This document shows, in pieces, positions 9,318 to 18,296 of a stretch of DNA of 64,000 nt; position 1 is the first letter of the stretch, and each line of letters opens with the position of its first letter. Both the position numbers and the translations under genes were made by a program. The stretch lies in assembly GCA_052400685.1 (NCBI GenBank), contig JBQTGJ010000001.1; one strand, 5' to 3'. Source of the stretch: CAZHHH01 sp052400685 (lineage in GTDB: Bacteria; Bacteroidota; Bacteroidia; Bacteroidales; Marinilabiliaceae). The notes under the pieces were generated by a model. The model searched no databases. It was given only the letters and a program-made list of their open reading frames with translations, and was not told where the DNA came from.

Positions 9318-9330
9318 TATTATGTAGATG

Positions 9331-10989
9331 TTATAAAAACATGAGAACCATTATTTGTGCCAGCAGTACGCGTAAAAACATAACCAATGGGTAAACAGTG
9401 GCATAAGCTGTTGATTGTGCCTGACCGGGAACGATTGAATTGGCAAATTCCAGTGCCGGTGGATCGGTCATTGATCCGGCCATCATTCCGCAAATGGTAA
9501 GGTAGTTGATTTTCATCAGGCGGGCAATAATGCCAATGATAAGTAGCGGGATAAAAGTGATTGCTGCACCATATAGCATCCAGGTGTATCCGCCATTAAC
9601 AATGGTTTCGATAAAGTGTTCGCCCGAAGATAAACCGACGCAGGCCAGGAACAGAACAATTCCTAATTCACGGATGAACAGGTTGGCACCTGGAGTCATA
9701 TAGAAGTTCACTTTTCCGATTCGGCCTTTATGACCAAGAAACAGAGCAATGACCAGAGGACCACCTGCTAACCCCAGTTTTGCCGGTGCCGGTAGACCCG
9801 GGATGGCTATGGGAATACTCCCTAGAATAACACCTGCCAGAATACCAATCAGAACGGGGATAATGTTAGGATGTGATAATTCTTCGGTTGAATTACCCAG
9901 GAATTTTGCTGCTTCGGCCAATGACTTACGTTCTCCTACAATACGCACGGTATCGCCAAAATCCAGCGAATCTTCTTCTGTGGCCATAAATTCTGTTCCG
10001 GCCCGGTATATACGTGTTATATTAACGGGGAAACGGCGGGACAGACCTATTTGACTAATCGTTTTGCCAGCCAGTTTCTTGTTGGAGAAAACAACATGCA
10101 TCATACCAAGGTTACCTGTAACTTCTATGTTGCCGGTTTTTGATAAGGACCCTACTTTCAGCTCCAGCGTTGGGAAGTTGTCTTCGGTTGAAACACCATA
10201 TAAATAATCGTTTTCGCGTAGTATCTCATCTTCGTCGGGCATGAAGAATTCGCCGTCGCGGTACAATCGTGATAACCTAAACTCATCATTCAGGGTAGAG
10301 CGCATAAAAGCAACTGTTTTGCCTACCAGTGCCTGATTGATAATTTTGAGATTGATGGCCACTGGTTTGCCCGACAGTCCTGATACTTCTTTTTGATATT
10401 TGGCTGTTTCGTCTTTAACCGAGATACGGAATAATACCCGAAGTAATAACATGGTCAGTATAATGCCGATGATGCCAAAGGGGTAGGCAACCGCATATCC
10501 CATACCTGCAACCTGAGCCAATTCGCCCGAATGGCCTATTTGTTCGGTAATGACCTGTTGGGATGCGCCAAGACTGGGTGTATTGGTTACTGCTCCGCAC
10601 ATCACTCCGACAATGACCGGTATTGGTAAGTTAAAGGCAATTTTTAAAACCACGGCAACCAATATTCCCAGAACGACAATTCCGGCAGCCAGGAGGTTTA
10701 TTTTTAGGCCGTTGTTGCGAAGCGATGAAATAAACCGGGGGCCTACTTCTTGTCCGATAGAATAAACGAACAGGATAAGTCCGAATTCTTTCACGAAATG
10801 GAGCATTTCGTGATTGGCTTCAGCGCCCAGATGGCCTAAAAATAGCCCGGCAAACAGAACGCCTGCAATACCTAATTTTATGCGAAATATCTTTATTTTA
10901 CCAATAAGGATACCCGCAATTCCCACAAGGCTCAGAAATACGAGCGTTGAGGGCACGCCACTCTGCGTGAATAGCTTAATTAATTCCAT
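9331..10989 (-). CDS. AspT/YidE-family putative transporter with two RCK_C (TrkA_C) domains
   Basis: An integral membrane transporter or antiporter of the AspT/YidE/YbjL family; the substrate is unknown (aspartate/alanine exchange is only the type example). The layout is a hydrophobic N-terminal half with five to six helices, two cytoplasmic RCK_C ligand-sensing domains (roughly residues 195-365), then a second helical bundle starting near HPNIIPVLIGILAGVILG. GAVTNTPSLGASQQ in the first half and GMMAGSMTDPPALEFAN in the second are paired family motifs. I chose ATG at 10989, giving 552 aa. The longer frame to 11028 needs a TTG and adds a charged, uninformative leader. It stands alone, with a terminator downstream. 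Confidence 0.85.
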   Translation of the reverse strand: MELIKLFTQSGVPSTLVFLSLVGIAGILIGKIKIFRIKLGIAGVLFAGLFLGHLGAEANHEMLHFVKEFGLILFVYSIGQEVGPRFISSLRNNGLKINLLAAGIVVLGILVAVVLKIAFNLPIPVIVGVMCGAVTNTPSLGASQQVITEQIGHSGELAQVAGMGYAVAYPFGIIGIILTMLLLRVLFRISVKDETAKYQKEVSGLSGKPVAINLKIINQALVGKTVAFMRSTLNDEFRLSRLYRDGEFFMPDEDEILRENDYLYGVSTEDNFPTLELKVGSLSKTGNIEVTGNLGMMHVVFSNKKLAGKTISQIGLSRRFPVNITRIYRAGTEFMATEEDSLDFGDTVRIVGERKSLAEAAKFLGNSTEELSHPNIIPVLIGILAGVILGSIPIAIPGLPAPAKLGLAGGPLVIALFLGHKGRIGKVNFYMTPGANLFIRELGIVLFLACVGLSSGEHFIETIVNGGYTWMLYGAAITFIPLLIIGIIARLMKINYLTICGMMAGSMTDPPALEFANSIVPGQAQSTAYATVYPLVMFLRVLLAQIMVLMFL

Positions 10990-11604
10990 TGTGTTTGGTT
11001 TATGATGAGGTTTTGTTTTTTTTAACAATTAGGCGCGAGGATTTTTATTACCTGACACGTTGCTGATTTGTTTTTTTCATTTTGGTCTTGGTTGCATCGT
11101 AACGGGTAAGCCGTTGTTCTTGTGATTCTTTTTGTTATACGAAATGTTATTTATGTCGATTTTTCTTGCGTAGCAGTTGATTGCAATTGTAGTTTTTTTT
11201 AAAGATGTTTTAAGTTTTCGTTGTAAAATCACGGCAACAAAAATACGATAAAGATGTTCAAAGCTTGTTTTTTACCTGTTTAAAACTTTATTATAAATGT
11301 TAAATAATGATTTAATTTCAGGCGTTTTTGTTTTGAATGTTAAACTTCATTAATGTCTTACTAGCTCCGGGTTTAAGATATATTTCGTATAGGTACTTTA
11401 GGACAGGCGTTTGGAATATACGATTCGGAATTTCGGATTGCGGAGTTTGATAAATTTGAGTTTTTTGGTGTGAATGAGATCTAAAAAGCAGGCCTGACTA
11501 TTGGTAAACTCTATTTTGCGTTGAGTTGTCATGCTCTTTTAATGGAAGGCAAGATCCTTTCTTCAATTTTCCCTATCTTTGAATTTCTAAAACAATAATC
11601 GGCA
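10990..11604. other. Divergent promoter region between the transporter and dnaG
   Basis: About 615 AT-rich bases hold no gene and no copy of the dispersed repeat. They must include the minus-strand promoter for the transporter and the plus-strand promoter for dnaG. A short self-similar run CGGAATTTCGGATTGCGG lies near 11430-11447, of unknown meaning. Confidence 0.6.
11574..11581 (+). promoter_or_regulatory. Candidate -7 box for dnaG
   Basis: TATCTTTG matches the Bacteroidota sigma-A -7 consensus TAnnTTTG and lies 23 bases before the dnaG ATG. A clear TTTG -33 box at the expected spacing is not visible, so this is a moderate call. Confidence 0.4.
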
Positions 11605-13566
11605 ATGATTGACCAGTCAACGGTTGACAGGATAATGGAAACGGCACAGATTCAGATCACTGATGTGATATCTGATTTTGTGAATCTCAAGAAAAGAGGG
11701 ATTAATTACATTGGTAATTGTCCTTTTCATAATGAGAAAACGCCGTCGTTTATTGTATCTCCCAATAAGGGTATTTTCAAGTGTTTTGGTTGTGGCAAGG
11801 GTGGTAATGCTGTGAATTTTTTGATGGAACATGAGCAGATCACCTTTGTAGAAGCCATAAAGCTGTTGGGACATAAGTTTCATATTCCCATTGAAGAGAA
11901 GGAGGCGACGCCGGAGGAGCAGTTGCAGCGCAACGAGCGTGAGAGTATGATGGTTGTGACCGACTATGCGACTAAATTTTTTATTAAGTCGCTCTACGAA
12001 ACCGATGAGGGACAATCGGTTGGATTGGGTTATTTTCGTCAGCGAGGTTTTCGTGATGATATTATTAAAAAATTTCAGTTGGGGTATTCGCCCGAACAAC
12101 GTGATGCTTTAACCAAACAGGCACAGTCGCATGGTTATAAGCTCGAATTTCTCGAGAAAACAGGTCTGTCAATTGTCCGTGATGATTATAAGGCCGATCG
12201 TTTTCGCGGGCGTGTTATGTTTCCCATTCATAGTTTGTCGGGTAAGGTTATAGCCTTTGGAGGACGGGTGCTTAAGACGGATGCCAAAACGGCCAAGTAT
12301 CTGAATTCCCCGGAATCTGATATTTATCATAAGAGCCGCGTTTTGTATGGCATATACCAGGCGCGACAGGAGATTGTGCGTCAGGATCGCGCTTATATGG
12401 TGGAAGGCTATACCGATGTGTTGTCGTTTCATCAGGCAGGTGTCACCAATGTGGTGGCTTCGTCGGGCACGTCGCTTACGGTGGATCAAATTAGATTGAT
12501 TTCTCGGTTTTCGCCTAATATAACCATTATTTACGATGGGGATAATGCTGGTATTAAAGCTTCCTTACGTGGTATCGATTTGGTGTTGCAGGAAGGTATG
12601 AATGTGAAGGTTTTGCTGTTGCCCGACGGTGAGGATCCCGATTCGTTTGCAAAGAAAAAAGGCGGAGAGCAGCTACAGGAATATATCAAAGCCCATGAAA
12701 CTGATTTTATAAGGTTTAAAACTTCGCTTCTATTAAAAGAAAGTGAAGGCGATCCCATTAAACGGGCGCAGCTTATTCAGGATATTGTTCACACCATATC
12801 GGTCATTCCCGACCCTATTGTGCGAACGGTTTACGTTAAGGAATGCAGTAGTCTGCTGGAGGTTGACGAACCGGTTCTTTATGGTGAAATAGGTAAACTT
12901 CAGAAGCGAAAACAGGGTAAGGAGTTGGTGGCTCGCGGGGCGTCGGCGAGGCAGTCGGGCCCGCAAATGTTTAAACCCCAACAGCAGGAAACCGTTTCTA
13001 AGTCCAATTCGGCCAATCCGCTCGAAAATGAAGAACATGAAGTGTTACGATTTCTTATTAAATACGGGACTTATTCGTTGGGCCCCGTTCAGCTGGGCGA
13101 TGAGGTCAGAAATATGACTGTGGCCGAGTATATTATTCATGAGTTGCGGCAGGATGAACTCCGCAGTGTCGATGAGGTTCATAACATCATCATTGATCTT
13201 TACGAGCAAAAGATGAATGAGCCGGGTTTCTCAGTTGATAAGGTGCTGGTTGGACATTCTGATCCGAGGGTCAGCTCTCTGGTCACTGATCTCATTGTTC
13301 GCGAATACCCTCTGAGTCGTATCTATAAACGTTACGGTGTCGTTAAAACAGATGAGGATGTGCTGGATGTTTTAGTGCCCAAAGTGGTGACCGAACTCAA
13401 GTGGCGGTTGGTTAAAAATCATATTGAAAAGATTGGCGAGGAATTAAGAATTGCCGAACAGGCCGGACAGAGCGATCGGGTCAATGAACTGATGACAAAG
13501 ATGGTTCAGCTCCAGCAAGTAATGGTGGTTATATCCAAACAACAAGGCGAACGAACTATTATTTGA
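11605..13566 (+). CDS. dnaG: DNA primase
   Basis: Synthesises RNA primers at the replication fork. The 653-residue protein begins with a CHC2 zinc-binding domain, where C39, H42, C60 and C63 (CPFH, CFGC) are the ligands. The RNA-polymerase core follows, with a TOPRIM domain containing VEGYTDVLSFHQAG and IIYDGDNAGIKAS (the E and DxD metal sites). After a linker near residues 440-475 comes the C-terminal helicase-interaction region. Length and domain order are normal. It is not within the usual rpsU-dnaG-rpoD operon here. Confidence 0.96.
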   Translation: MIDQSTVDRIMETAQIQITDVISDFVNLKKRGINYIGNCPFHNEKTPSFIVSPNKGIFKCFGCGKGGNAVNFLMEHEQITFVEAIKLLGHKFHIPIEEKEATPEEQLQRNERESMMVVTDYATKFFIKSLYETDEGQSVGLGYFRQRGFRDDIIKKFQLGYSPEQRDALTKQAQSHGYKLEFLEKTGLSIVRDDYKADRFRGRVMFPIHSLSGKVIAFGGRVLKTDAKTAKYLNSPESDIYHKSRVLYGIYQARQEIVRQDRAYMVEGYTDVLSFHQAGVTNVVASSGTSLTVDQIRLISRFSPNITIIYDGDNAGIKASLRGIDLVLQEGMNVKVLLLPDGEDPDSFAKKKGGEQLQEYIKAHETDFIRFKTSLLLKESEGDPIKRAQLIQDIVHTISVIPDPIVRTVYVKECSSLLEVDEPVLYGEIGKLQKRKQGKELVARGASARQSGPQMFKPQQQETVSKSNSANPLENEEHEVLRFLIKYGTYSLGPVQLGDEVRNMTVAEYIIHELRQDELRSVDEVHNIIIDLYEQKMNEPGFSVDKVLVGHSDPRVSSLVTDLIVREYPLSRIYKRYGVVKTDEDVLDVLVPKVVTELKWRLVKNHIEKIGEELRIAEQAGQSDRVNELMTKMVQLQQVMVVISKQQGERTII

Positions 13567-13658
13567 TGAAATGACCGGAATGAAAGTTTTTCACACAGTG
13601 GAACGATTGTATTTTGGACGTTTCATCAGTCAATAAAAATAAATTATAAGCGGAATAA

Positions 13659-14132
13659 ATGAAGACTGTTTTTCGGAATGAGCCCTCTTTTATTGAGAGT
13701 GTGATACGTAAGTGCGATATCTGTTTTGTGGGGATGGTGACGCCTGAAGGATTTCCTTATGTTATACCCATGAATTTTGGATTTAAGGATAATGTTATTT
13801 ATCTGCACAGTGCCCCTGAGGGTCGATCAATTAGTGCTTTGGAGCACAATCCTAATGTTTGCATTACTTTTAGCACCGATCACGAACTGGCTTTTCAGCA
13901 TCCTAAGGTGGCCTGTAGTTACCGTATGAAATCAAAAAGTGTATTAGCCGTTGGAAAGGTTCAGTTTGTTGAAGATATGGAGCAGAAACGAGAGGCGCTT
14001 AATATTATTATGGCGCAGTATTCGGATAAACATTTTGACTATAACGACCCGGCAGTGCGTAATGTGAAAATATGGATGGTTCCTGTCGATCAAATTAGTT
14101 GTAAGGAATTTGGGACACCTCACGAGAAATAA
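13659..14132 (+). CDS. Pyridoxamine 5'-phosphate oxidase-like flavin split-barrel protein
   Basis: A 157-residue single-domain protein of the FMN-binding split-barrel superfamily, closest in pattern to NimA-like proteins. The early strands FVGMVTPEGFPYVIPMNFGF and the YLHSAPEGRSISALEHNPNV segment are typical of the flavin and substrate side of this fold, and KVQFVEDMEQKREAL is the usual later strand-helix unit. It is too short and lacks the C-terminal domain for a true PdxH. The substrate is unknown; a redox or detoxification role is an inference from the family. It sits between dnaG and the SpmAB-like gene on the same strand, with 38 bases to the latter. Confidence 0.8.
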   Translation: MKTVFRNEPSFIESVIRKCDICFVGMVTPEGFPYVIPMNFGFKDNVIYLHSAPEGRSISALEHNPNVCITFSTDHELAFQHPKVACSYRMKSKSVLAVGKVQFVEDMEQKREALNIIMAQYSDKHFDYNDPAVRNVKIWMVPVDQISCKEFGTPHEK

Positions 14133-14170
14133 TGTGACTGTGATTTTTGCAGAATGGTGTTGTATAAAAT

Positions 14171-15442
14171 ATGGCATTCTGGCAAAGCGTCGGTTTTAAA
14201 ATATCGCCAATGGTTTTGAACTACATTTGGATAGCCTTTTTTTTGATCGCCTTTGTGGTGGCTTTGCTGCGACTTATCTTTTTGCAGGATGTGGGCATTT
14301 TTTCGGAGTTGGTGAATGCCACCTTTGATAATGCTCGTACCGGTTTTGATATATCCATAGGGCTCACAGGGGTTTTGACCTTGTGGATGGGTTTTATGAA
14401 GATCGCTGAGAAAGGCGGTATGGTTGATTTAATGTCGCGGGCTATCGGGCCTTTTTTCAGTCGTCTGTTTCCTTCGTTACCCAAAAATCATCCGGCTTAT
14501 GGCAGTATGATGATGAATCTGGCGGCCAATATGCTTGGTCTTGATAATGCTGCGACTCCTATGGGCTTAAAGGCGATGAAAGAGATGCAGTCGGTTAACA
14601 AAGTGAAAGATACGGCGTCGGACGCTCAGATTATGTTTTTGGTGCTGAACACCTCAGGGCTTACGATTATTCCTGTGACTATTATGGTGTACAGGGCACA
14701 GTTTGGGGCCGCTAATCCCGCCGATATTTTTCTTCCCATATTATTAGCCACATTTTTCTCCACATTGGTGGGGCTTGTCACTGTTTCGTTGATACAGCAT
14801 ATTCGCTTGTGGGACAAAGTTATTCTTACTTATCTGGGGGGGATGACTTTGTTGGTTGTATCTGTCATTTGGGGTCTTTCGCAAATGGATAAAGAGCAGA
14901 TGCGGGTTGTGTCGCTGCTGGCGGCTAACCTGATCTTGTTTTTATTTATTATCATTTTTATTGTGCGCGCCGTCATACGTAAGGTTAATGTGTACGAAGC
15001 TTTTATTGAGGGAGGTAAAGAGGGTTTTTTTATTGCGGTTAAAATCATTCCTTATCTGATTGCTATTTTGGTAGCGATAGGAGTTTTCCGGGCTTCTGGC
15101 GCGATGGATTTTGTTGTTGACGCCGTGGCTCGTGTCGTTGCTTTTTTGGGTGGTGACACTGATTTTGTAGGTGTTTTACCTACAGCGCTGATGAAGCCAC
15201 TTAGTGGAAGCGGTGCCCGTGGAATGATGATTGATGCCATGAATACTTTTGGTGTCGATTCGTTTGTGGGCCGTCTGGCTTGTACCGTTCAGGGGGCTAC
15301 CGATACCACTTTTTATATCATTGCCGTTTACTTTGGCTCTGTGGGTATTCGTAATACCCGCCATGCTTTAGTCTGTGGCCTGGCTGCCGATTTTGCCGGC
15401 ATTATAGCCGCTATTCTTTTGGGCTATTTTTTCTTTAGTTGA
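14171..15442 (+). CDS. SpmA/SpmB-like membrane protein with nucleoside-recognition (Gate) domains
   Basis: 423 residues with about nine hydrophobic segments. The N-terminal half resembles SpmA (FDISIGLTGVLTLWMGFMKIAEKGGMVDLM, NMLGLDNAATPMGLKAMKEM). The C-terminal half resembles SpmB (FIEGGKEGFFIAVKIIPYLIAIL, PLSGSGARGMMIDAM, CTVQGATDTTFYIIAVYFGSVG). It is thus a natural fusion of the two Bacillus spore maturation proteins, common in non-sporulating Bacteroidota. The transport substrate is unknown. The stop is 20 bases from the stop of the convergent AraC gene. Confidence 0.85.
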   Translation: MAFWQSVGFKISPMVLNYIWIAFFLIAFVVALLRLIFLQDVGIFSELVNATFDNARTGFDISIGLTGVLTLWMGFMKIAEKGGMVDLMSRAIGPFFSRLFPSLPKNHPAYGSMMMNLAANMLGLDNAATPMGLKAMKEMQSVNKVKDTASDAQIMFLVLNTSGLTIIPVTIMVYRAQFGAANPADIFLPILLATFFSTLVGLVTVSLIQHIRLWDKVILTYLGGMTLLVVSVIWGLSQMDKEQMRVVSLLAANLILFLFIIIFIVRAVIRKVNVYEAFIEGGKEGFFIAVKIIPYLIAILVAIGVFRASGAMDFVVDAVARVVAFLGGDTDFVGVLPTALMKPLSGSGARGMMIDAMNTFGVDSFVGRLACTVQGATDTTFYIIAVYFGSVGIRNTRHALVCGLAADFAGIIAAILLGYFFFS

Positions 15443-15462
15443 TGTTTAGGCGGATTGTTATC

Positions 15463-16350
15463 TTAAAACACGTTTTTTATTCCGTTAAAGTTCACTCTGA
15501 ATTCTGACGGTGTACTGCCTTGTTTTTTTCTAAAAGTGCGGTTGAAATTTGAGATGTTGTTAAATCCACTTTCATAACAAATTTCTGAAATGCTTTTTGT
15601 CGTTTCAATCAGCAGACGGGTGGCATAGCCCAGTCTTATTTCGTTGACAAATTCTATGAACGATTTACCGGTACGTTGTTTTATTAAACGGCTGAATGAG
15701 ACCACCGACATGTTGAGTAAATCGGCTGCTTCGTTGAGCATGATCTTATTATTGAAATTGGCTTTTACATAGTTGTATATTTTTTCAATTTTTTCACTGT
15801 TGTGGAAGTCGTTGTTGTTTTGAAATGAGATGTTTGTGAGTAAATGTTGTCCGCGTGAAATCGAAAGATCATAGAGTAATGACTGAAATTCAAGAAAGGA
15901 GTCAAACCCTCTTTTTTGTGATAATGATACAATGCGAGGTTCAATTCGTTGTGTGGTTTCTTTCGTGAATAGAATGCCTCTGTTGGCATTGGTCAAAAGA
16001 TCTTTTATAGGTTTTAAAAGATTTTTGTTGATGAGTTGCCCCTCAAAAATATCACGGGGAAACTGGATGGTTATTTCATGCGCCAGTTCTTTGCCTGAAT
16101 TGTGATAATTTTCCCATCCATGATAGATGTTTGGACCTACCATAACAAGTTCATAATTATCTATTTCACCTATGTGATCGCCTACAATGCGTCGCCCACC
16201 TTTTGCATTAACGATGAAGTTTAATTCATACTCCGGATGAAAATGAATCGGAAAATTAAAAAGGTTTCTTTTCCGGTCGAAAACCAGGAAACAGTCATCT
16301 TCGTTGAGTGGCGTAATTTCCCGGTGTATTGTTTCTGGTAAAGACCCCAT
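15463..16350 (-). CDS. AraC-family transcriptional regulator of the mannan locus
   Basis: A 295-residue regulator with an N-terminal cupin-like ligand domain (FPIHFHPEYELNFI, then GPNIYHGWENY) and a C-terminal pair of AraC helix-turn-helices (about residues 190-290). The C-terminal domain carries the signature EICYESGFNNISNFNRTFRK followed by GSTPSEFR. It is divergent from the first GH5 gene across 341 bases. It is the only regulator seen in the locus: there is no hybrid two-component sensor or sigma/anti-sigma pair, and neither SusC has an N-terminal signalling domain. It is therefore the best candidate to bind the repeated AGTATT motif upstream of the sus genes. The inducing sugar is not known. 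Confidence 0.9.
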   Translation of the reverse strand: MGSLPETIHREITPLNEDDCFLVFDRKRNLFNFPIHFHPEYELNFIVNAKGGRRIVGDHIGEIDNYELVMVGPNIYHGWENYHNSGKELAHEITIQFPRDIFEGQLINKNLLKPIKDLLTNANRGILFTKETTQRIEPRIVSLSQKRGFDSFLEFQSLLYDLSISRGQHLLTNISFQNNNDFHNSEKIEKIYNYVKANFNNKIMLNEAADLLNMSVVSFSRLIKQRTGKSFIEFVNEIRLGYATRLLIETTKSISEICYESGFNNISNFNRTFRKKQGSTPSEFRVNFNGIKNVF

Positions 16351-16691
16351 ATGTTAATATGTTTTATTGTTCGTGTACAAATTTAATAATATCTTGATCA
16401 TATTGTATAGGTATATGCTATTAAGTGGTGTTTGAGATGTGTATCTGCCTGTATTTAAGTGTTGTTGTGTTGTTTATTTGGTTTTAATCAATAGTTTGTA
16501 TCTTTTTATTAGCCTGTGAATGTTTTATAATTACTTGTTTTATAGTCTTTTATACTTGCTTTGTAGATGTTAAGATTTGTGCTTGTTTATTAATAATACG
16601 CAATAATGACAAGATAGTATTTTTAAAATTGGAAGCATAACAGGATCTTTGTGATACGTATTTTTTTGCTTCATTTTAAAATTGTCTCGCT
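16351..16691. other. Divergent regulatory region, AraC gene and first GH5 gene
   Basis: 341 AT-rich bases without a gene. They contain one candidate operator (16608-16621) and must hold both divergent promoters. Confidence 0.6.
16608..16621 (+). promoter_or_regulatory. Candidate operator upstream of the GH5 mannanase
   Basis: GACAAGATAGTATT matches the motif GAYWAVAWAGTATT derived from this and the four other sites in the locus. It ends 70 bases before the GH5 start codon, almost the same spacing as the proximal site at susC-1 (73 bases). Confidence 0.5.
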
Positions 16692-17996
16692 ATGAATAAA
16701 GTGATAGGTTTCTTTTTTTTCGTGTTTGTGATGGCTGCATGTAGTTTTGGTAAATCGTCTGAATCAGCATTCGTAAAAGTGAATGACGGGCAGTTTACGG
16801 TGAACGGTCGACCTTATTATTTTGTGGGAACAAATTATTGGTACGGTGCAATACTAGGTTCGGAAGGCGAGGGGGGAAATCGTGAGCGCCTTATTAAGGA
16901 ACTGGATTTAATGCAGTCGGTAGGTATTACAAATCTGCGGGTTTTGGTGGGGGCCGAAGGTGGTGAAGAGCGCCCATGGCGTGTTTGGCCCGCTTTGATT
17001 ACCGAACCTGGTGTTTACAATGATACGATACTTGACGGGCTTGATTTTTTCATGGCTGAACTTGCTAAACGCAAGATGTATGCTGTTTTATTTCTTAATA
17101 ATAGCTGGGAGTGGTCGGGTGGTTATTCTCAATATCTTAAATGGAATGGTTATGGCGATATTCCTTATCCGCAGGAAGGGCATTCATGGTCTGATTTCAT
17201 GACCTATGTGTCGCAGTTTCATTCTTGTCAGGCCTGCATACAACAAAATTATGATTTCATTGAGTTTATTATCAACCGAAATAATCGATACACTGGAGTA
17301 GCCTATAAAGACGACCCAACTGTTATGACCTGGGAAATAGCCAATGAGCCACGGGCTTTCTCAGATGATAACAAGGAAGCTTTTGCGCATTGGGTGCGCC
17401 AGACGGCATCGTTTATAAAAGAGCTGGCGCCCAATCAGCTGGTAACAACAGGTTCAGAGGGAGAGTGGGGCTGCGAACAGGATATGGATTTGTTTACCCG
17501 TATTCATGCCGATGAAAATGTGGATTATCTGACATTTCACATCTGGCCTAATAACTGGAGTTGGATTGATAAGAATGACATTCCCGGGACGCTTGATGTT
17601 GCCATTGATAATACGGCTACCTATTTTGAGAACCATATAAAGGTTGCCCGGGAGCTCAATAAGCCGGTGGTATTCGAAGAATTCGGGTTGCCACGCGACA
17701 ATTTTTCTTTTTTGCCAGGGACTCCTACTACTTCACGTGATCGATATTATCAGTTTGCTTTCGACATGGTGTTGAAGCATGCCCGCACTAATGATGTATT
17801 GGGCGGAGTCAATTTTTGGGCTTTTGGTGGGTATGCACAACCGGTTCCCAGGCAAGTATACTGGAAAAAGGGCGACGATCTTATGGGCGATCCGCCACAA
17901 GAAGAGCAAGGTTTAAATGCCGTGTTTGCAGAAGATTCTACCATGAATTTGATTCGTATTTTTAGTGATCAACTGAAAGGAGAGTTGGGGAAATGA
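16692..17996 (+). CDS. GH5 (subfamily 7-like) endo-beta-1,4-mannanase lipoprotein
   Basis: Cleaves internal beta-mannosidic bonds; predicted at the outer membrane. The 434-residue protein has an SPII signal with lipobox VMAAC. A single (beta/alpha)8 GH5 domain follows. The catalytic acid/base is expected at E219 in WEIANEPR and the nucleophile at E330 in VVFEEFG. RLIKELDLMQSVGITNLRVL and VNFWAFGG are typical of GH5_7 mannanases. It is the first gene of the locus on this strand, divergent from the AraC regulator, with one AGTATT operator candidate 70 bases upstream. Subfamily assignment is by pattern only; activity on mannan versus glucomannan cannot be told. Confidence 0.88.
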   Translation: MNKVIGFFFFVFVMAACSFGKSSESAFVKVNDGQFTVNGRPYYFVGTNYWYGAILGSEGEGGNRERLIKELDLMQSVGITNLRVLVGAEGGEERPWRVWPALITEPGVYNDTILDGLDFFMAELAKRKMYAVLFLNNSWEWSGGYSQYLKWNGYGDIPYPQEGHSWSDFMTYVSQFHSCQACIQQNYDFIEFIINRNNRYTGVAYKDDPTVMTWEIANEPRAFSDDNKEAFAHWVRQTASFIKELAPNQLVTTGSEGEWGCEQDMDLFTRIHADENVDYLTFHIWPNNWSWIDKNDIPGTLDVAIDNTATYFENHIKVARELNKPVVFEEFGLPRDNFSFLPGTPTTSRDRYYQFAFDMVLKHARTNDVLGGVNFWAFGGYAQPVPRQVYWKKGDDLMGDPPQEEQGLNAVFAEDSTMNLIRIFSDQLKGELGK

Positions 17997-18027
17997 TTAA
18001 AGGTGTTGATGTTTCCACTATAATTTA

Positions 18028-18046
18028 AAAATGATTAAAAAGTATT
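18028..18046 (+). promoter_or_regulatory. Candidate operator, distal site of susC-1
   Basis: AAAATGATTAAAAAGTATT matches the proximal site at 18205 in 18 of 19 positions, 177 bases apart. Direct repeats are a usual target layout for AraC-type regulators. Confidence 0.55.
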
Positions 18047-18204
18047 GAGATTTGTTATTTAATTATTAGGAAGTTTTATCGCAAGGTTCTAATTTTGGCT
18101 TATATTTAGTAAGTGTAATTGTTACACCAATCGTTTTTAGTGTTCTGTTAATTAGGAATGGTTGGTTTTTTTTGATTCAGAAATGCTTTTGTTAAAAAAG
18201 GTGT

Positions 18205-18223
18205 AAAATGATTACAAAGTATT
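18205..18223 (+). promoter_or_regulatory. Candidate operator, proximal site of susC-1
   Basis: AAAATGATTACAAAGTATT, the second copy of the 19-mer, ends 73 bases before the susC-1 ATG. Confidence 0.6.
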
Positions 18224-18296
18224 CTGTTTTAATTCAATCACGGTTTTCTTAAAGATGCGTTTCTATTTATACTCAATTTAATTTAATTCAAAAACT

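Larger units (their letters stand above)
7682..9330. other. Gene-free 1.65-kb stretch filled with dispersed repeats
   Basis: I see no credible coding region here. At least six diverged copies of a 120-170 bp repeat occupy most of it (listed separately), together with one strong hairpin at 9127-9161. The part at 8330-8830 shows no recognisable element. The carboxylase operon promoter must lie near the left edge, since pccB reads leftwards from 7681. The small open frame at 8713-8931 overlaps a repeat and is not convincing. Confidence 0.75.
17997..18296 (+). other. Leader/promoter region of the first sus operon
   Basis: 300 very AT-rich bases hold two copies of a 19-mer direct repeat (listed separately) and no gene. 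No repeat-family member lies here. Confidence 0.6.

Noticed and set aside
7682..9330. CRISPR array
   Set aside because: Repeats are long, diverged, irregularly spaced and bounded by inverted repeats; no short identical repeat with unique spacers occurs.
10990..11028. Extended N-terminus of the AspT-like transporter from a TTG
   Set aside because: It adds a charged leader before the first membrane helix; ATG at 10989 fits the family start better.
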